Assembly (NCBI GenBank): GCA_964530115.1 | Contig: CAZGYD010000038.1 | Coordinates: 1-15,837, forward strand | Length of the DNA stretch: 15,837 bases | Direction of reading: 5' to 3' | Source of the DNA: Fen-999 sp964530115 | GTDB lineage: Bacteria > Pseudomonadota > Gammaproteobacteria > Burkholderiales > Rhodocyclaceae | In this document: piece after piece, positions 13,006-15,837 of the stretch | Layout of the letters: every line of letters starts with the position of its first letter | How positions within the stretch are numbered: position 1 is the stretch's first letter | Notes under the pieces: generated by a model | Databases searched by the model: none | What the model saw: the letters and a program-made list of their open reading frames with translations, nothing else | Told to the model about the DNA's origin: nothing | Position numbers and translations under genes: made by a program

Positions 13006-14196
13006 ATGCGAGACAACACCCTTTACGCGGCGGAACGTGCCGCGAGCGAGGTCGAGCGCCGCACCGGTGTATCGAGGCGGGAGTTCCTGAAGATCTGTGC
13101 AGCTACCGCCGGAACGCTGGGCTTGCCTGCGGGCGCCGAGGCGGCGATCGCCGAAGCCGTCGCCGCGGCAAGGCGGCCCTCGGTAATCTGGCTGCATTTC
13201 CAGGAATGCACGGGCTGCTCGGAGTCGCTGCTGCGGGCCGAGCACCCGACCCTGGAGAAGCTGATTCTCGACGTCATCTCGCTCGATTACCACGAGACCC
13301 TGATGGCCGCGGCCGGCCACCAGGTCGAGAAGGCGCGCAAGGATGCCATGGCGGCCAACAAGGGCAAGTACATCCTGGTCGTCGAAGGCGCCATCCCGAC
13401 CAAGGAGAACGGCATCTACTGCAAGATCGGCGGCCAGACCGCGATCGAGATGCTCAAGGAGTGTGCGGCCGATGCTGCCGCGGTGATCGCCATCGGTTCC
13501 TGCGCCTCGTGGGGCGGCATGCCCTCGACCGTGCCCTCGGTGTCGGGATGGGATTCGAGCCCGACGGGCGCCTCGGGCGTGGCCGACGTGCTCGGCAAGC
13601 CTGTGGTGACCATTCCCGGCTGCCCGCCGAACCCGTACAACTTCCTCGCCACGGCGGTCCATTTCCTCACCTTCGGCAAGCTGCCGGCCACCGACAAGCT
13701 CGGTCGGCCGCTGTTCGCCTACGGCCGGCTGATCCATGAAAACTGCGAGCGGCGTCCGCATTTCGACGCCGGCCGCTTCGCCATGGAATTCGGCGACGAA
13801 GGGCACCGCAAGGGCTATTGCCTCTACAAGCTCGGCTGCAAGGGGCCGGAAACTTACGCCAACTGCCCGACGATCGGTTTCGGCGACGCCGGCGAGAACA
13901 ACTGGCCGGTCGGCTGCGGCCATCCGTGCATCGGCTGTACCGAGAAGGGCGTCGGTTTCACCAAGCCCATCCATGCGATGGCGAAGATGCTCAACGTCGC
14001 GCCGCCGCTCCAGTACCCGCGCATCGTCGAGGAGCAGGGTCGGGGCGTGACGCTCTCCTCGGCCGCGACCGTCGCGGTGCTCGCCGGCGCGGCCGCCGGC
14101 GGCGCGGCCATGCTTGCCCGCAATCTCGGCCTGTCGCACAAGGCGGAAGAACTCGAAAAGGCGCAGCAGGCCGCGAAGAACCGCGCGGAGGTCTGA
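13006..14196 (+). CDS. hybO: Hyd-2-type [NiFe] hydrogenase small subunit, Tat-exported
   Basis: This 396-residue periplasm-facing subunit carries electrons between the NiFe site and the HybA/HybB quinone branch. It has a twin-arginine signal with SRREFLKIC (23-31). Proximal cluster ligands are Cys68, Cys71 (ECTGCSE), Cys166 (GSCASWGG) and Cys206 (PGCPPNP). Distal ligands are His244, Cys247, Cys272 and Cys278. The medial cluster uses Cys287, Cys308 and Cys311. The glycine in ECTGC marks a standard proximal cluster, not the six-cysteine cluster of oxygen-tolerant enzymes. A C-terminal membrane anchor (about 350-372) precedes a charged tail, as in E. coli HybO. It is first in the operon, with hybA starting one base after its stop. 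The start is supported by GAGGGAG seven bases upstream. Confidence 0.96.
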   Translation: MRDNTLYAAERAASEVERRTGVSRREFLKICAATAGTLGLPAGAEAAIAEAVAAARRPSVIWLHFQECTGCSESLLRAEHPTLEKLILDVISLDYHETLMAAAGHQVEKARKDAMAANKGKYILVVEGAIPTKENGIYCKIGGQTAIEMLKECAADAAAVIAIGSCASWGGMPSTVPSVSGWDSSPTGASGVADVLGKPVVTIPGCPPNPYNFLATAVHFLTFGKLPATDKLGRPLFAYGRLIHENCERRPHFDAGRFAMEFGDEGHRKGYCLYKLGCKGPETYANCPTIGFGDAGENNWPVGCGHPCIGCTEKGVGFTKPIHAMAKMLNVAPPLQYPRIVEEQGRGVTLSSAATVAVLAGAAAGGAAMLARNLGLSHKAEELEKAQQAAKNRAEV

Positions 14197-14197
14197 A

Positions 14198-15253
14198 ATG
14201 GCGAGCCGTCGCGAATTCCTGAAGGGCGCCCTCGCGGGCGCCGCGATACTCAGCGGTGGTGGCACGCCGGCGGGCACGGCGCAGGCGCGCGAAACCCACG
14301 CGCGGCCGGCGGAGGCGCTCGGGCTCCTTTACGACGCGACGCTCTGCGTCGGCTGCAAGGCCTGCGTCGCCGCCTGCAAGGAGGCCAACGGCAATCCACC
14401 GGTGTTTTCCACCGCCGATCACCTCTGGGACACGCCGCTCGACACCGACGGCCACACCTTCAACATCATCAAGATGTATCGCCACGGCACGATGCAGACG
14501 AAGGACGCCGAGGAGAACGGCTACGCCTTCATGAAGGTGTCTTGCATGCATTGTGCCGATCCATCCTGCGTCTCCGCCTGCCCGGTGTCGGCGATGACCA
14601 AGGACCCGATCAACGGCATCGTCGCCTACGACCCAGGCAAGTGCATCGGCTGCCGCTATTGCGTCGCCGCCTGTCCGTTCGGCATCCCCAAGTATCAGTT
14701 CGACGATCCCTTCGGCCGCATCGGCAAGTGCGAGCTCTGCCGGCATCGCCACAAGGACGGCCACTACTCGGCCTGCGCCGAAGTCTGTCCGACCGGGGCG
14801 ACGCTCTTCGGCCGCACCGAGGACCTGCTCGCCGAGGCCAGGCGTCGGCTTTCGCTCGAGCCCGGCTCGACGACCATCTTCCCGCGCGGCCGGCTGCGTC
14901 CCGTCGGGGAGAAGGCTTTGCAGGGAGAGCCCGGGGGCAAGGGTGAAACGAGGCGCCACGGCTGGCGTGACGAGCCGGACCAGAGCTACGAGGGCACGGT
15001 CGGCCACTACATCCAGCACGTCTATGGCGAGACCGAATACGGCGGCACCCAGGTGCTCAAGCTCTCGGCGGTGAATTTCGAGAAGGTCGGCATGCCCAAC
15101 CTGCCGCCGACATCGTCGGCGGCGACTTCCGAGACCATCCAGCACAGCCTGTATGGCGGCCTGATCATGCCCGTCGCGGTGCTCGGCGCGCTGACCTTCA
15201 TCGCCAAGCGCAATCTCGACCGGCAGGGGCCGCACGACGGAGAGGAGGGCTGA
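14198..15253 (+). CDS. hybA: Hyd-2 hydrogenase ferredoxin-like electron-transfer subunit
   Basis: This 351-residue Tat-exported iron-sulfur subunit passes electrons between HybO and membrane protein HybB. SRREFLKGA (3-11) is the Tat motif. Four [4Fe-4S] sets are seen: Cys50/53/56/60, Cys116/119/124/128, Cys149/152/155/159 and Cys178/181/193/197, in the interleaved DmsB/HybA pattern. A single C-terminal membrane segment (about 318-336) anchors it, as in E. coli HybA. The length is normal. It begins one base after hybO, with GGAGG (14187-14191) inside the hybO 3' end, and hybB follows four bases after its stop. Signal-peptide codons overlap a degenerate match to the 25-bp repeat (14246-14270). 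Confidence 0.95.
   Translation: MASRREFLKGALAGAAILSGGGTPAGTAQARETHARPAEALGLLYDATLCVGCKACVAACKEANGNPPVFSTADHLWDTPLDTDGHTFNIIKMYRHGTMQTKDAEENGYAFMKVSCMHCADPSCVSACPVSAMTKDPINGIVAYDPGKCIGCRYCVAACPFGIPKYQFDDPFGRIGKCELCRHRHKDGHYSACAEVCPTGATLFGRTEDLLAEARRRLSLEPGSTTIFPRGRLRPVGEKALQGEPGGKGETRRHGWRDEPDQSYEGTVGHYIQHVYGETEYGGTQVLKLSAVNFEKVGMPNLPPTSSAATSETIQHSLYGGLIMPVAVLGALTFIAKRNLDRQGPHDGEEG
14246..14270 (+). repeat. Possible degenerate copy D of the 25-bp repeat (hybA signal peptide)
   Basis: It reads ATACTCAGCG then GT then GGTGGCACGCCGG, 21 of 25 identical to copy C and 20 of 25 to copy B. It is read as ILSGGGTP in the Tat signal peptide, an ordinary sequence for such a peptide, so chance similarity is possible. 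Confidence 0.35.
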
Positions 15254-15256
15254 ACG

Positions 15257-15837
15257 ATGACAGGCCGTACTACCGCCCACCATGCCCCGGCGCCCGTCGG
15301 CGGGCCGCTGGTCAACAAGGCCACGGTCATCGCCGGCCTGCTCGTCGCCGTCATGGCGGCGATCCTGCTCTACCGCTTCATCTACGGCCTCGGCGCGGTC
15401 AGCGACATGAACGACGGTTATCCGTGGGGCATCTGGATCGTCGTTGACGTGATGATCGGTTCGGCCTTCGCCTGCGGCGGCTTCTCCGTGGCGATGCTCG
15501 TCTACATCTTCAACCGCGGCGAATACCACCCGCTGGTGCGGCCGGCCCTGCTCGCCTCGCTGCTCGGCTACACGCTCGCCGGCTTTGGTGTGATCTTCGA
15601 TCTGGGCCGCTACTGGAACGTCTGGAACATGTACTGGCCCTGGTCGGCGAACCCGAATTCGGTGATGTTCGAGGTGGCGATCTGCATCACCCTCTACATC
15701 ATCGTCATGTGGATCGAGTTCTCGCCGGTGGCCTTCGAAAAATTCGGCCTCACGGAAGCCAAGCGCAAGGTCGGAAAAGCGATGTTCTTCATCGTCGCGC
15801 TCGGCACGCTGTTGCCGATGATGCACCAGAGCTCGCT
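15257..15837 (+). CDS. hybB: Hyd-2 hydrogenase membrane subunit, NrfD family (3' end outside window)
   Basis: This is the first 193 residues of an integral membrane quinone-reactive subunit linking the periplasmic hydrogenase to the quinone pool. NrfD-family features are the short cytoplasmic start and about five membrane segments so far (roughly 23-44, 58-84, 94-115, 137-157 and 172-190). Family-like blocks are DMNDGYPWGIWIVVDVMIGSAFACGG (50-75) and LGRYWNVWNMYWPWSANPNSVMFEV (116-140). E. coli HybB is about 390 residues, so half is missing here. AGGAGGGC overlaps the end of hybA just upstream. By operon analogy the large subunit hybC should follow. Confidence 0.95.
   Translation, partial: MTGRTTAHHAPAPVGGPLVNKATVIAGLLVAVMAAILLYRFIYGLGAVSDMNDGYPWGIWIVVDVMIGSAFACGGFSVAMLVYIFNRGEYHPLVRPALLASLLGYTLAGFGVIFDLGRYWNVWNMYWPWSANPNSVMFEVAICITLYIIVMWIEFSPVAFEKFGLTEAKRKVGKAMFFIVALGTLLPMMHQSS

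Noticed and set aside
710..13153. Repeated GCGATCGC octamers (for example at 710, near 5488, 6526, 12648 and 13146), like cyanobacterial HIP1
   Set aside because: They are few and mostly explained by G+C-rich codons for Ala-Ile-Ala or Arg; the genes are not cyanobacterial.
13991..15826. 611-codon minus-strand frame opposite hybO/hybA/hybB
   Set aside because: Antisense of three clearly identified hydrogenase genes; composition is typical of shadow frames.

Overview
The window (about two thirds G+C) looks like a betaproteobacterial chromosome segment, most likely from the Rhodocyclales or a close relative. I infer this from the Ralstonia-type fused HoxF, the HybO/HybA/HybB-type hydrogenase, the OmpA-like protein with its Ala-Pro linker, and the CHASE2 kinase/FecR-LysM pairing. 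No rRNA, tRNA, CRISPR array, phage gene or insertion sequence was seen.

Layout, left to right. (1) 1-1776, minus strand: a 3'-truncated acetate kinase gene preceded by a phosphate acyltransferase gene, one base apart. The acetate kinase reading becomes visibly corrupted toward the window edge. (2) 1860-6198, minus strand: an OmpR-type response regulator, a periplasmic FecR/LysM protein and a CHASE2 histidine kinase, in that transcription order. (3) 6352-7068, plus strand: a divergent OmpA-like peptidoglycan-binding protein with a strong terminator. (4) 7258-7920, plus strand: a plausible unrecognised gene whose end runs antisense into hoxW. (5) 7761-12783, minus strand: a compact hoxF-U-Y-H-W operon for a cytoplasmic NAD-reducing [NiFe] hydrogenase. 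Most of its genes overlap by 4 bases. (6) 12784-13005: a 222-base divergent control region with a tandem repeat and several inverted repeats. (7) 13006-15837, plus strand: hybO-hybA-hybB, the start of a membrane-bound, quinone-linked Hyd-2-type hydrogenase operon. hybB is cut by the window end, and the large subunit is presumably just beyond.

Together the genes suggest a facultative organism that balances H2, NAD(H) and quinone through two hydrogenases read from one control region. Acetyl-phosphate/acetate metabolism and an envelope-sensing regulatory module lie nearby.

The least explained feature is a motif of about 25 bp present in three near-identical copies (1856-1880, 8254-8278, 11878-11902), with a possible fourth, weaker copy at 14246-14270. 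The copies lie inside unrelated coding sequences, in different frames and orientations. Two central bases vary. At least in hoxF it seems to replace gene sequence rather than interrupt it. I do not recognise the motif.
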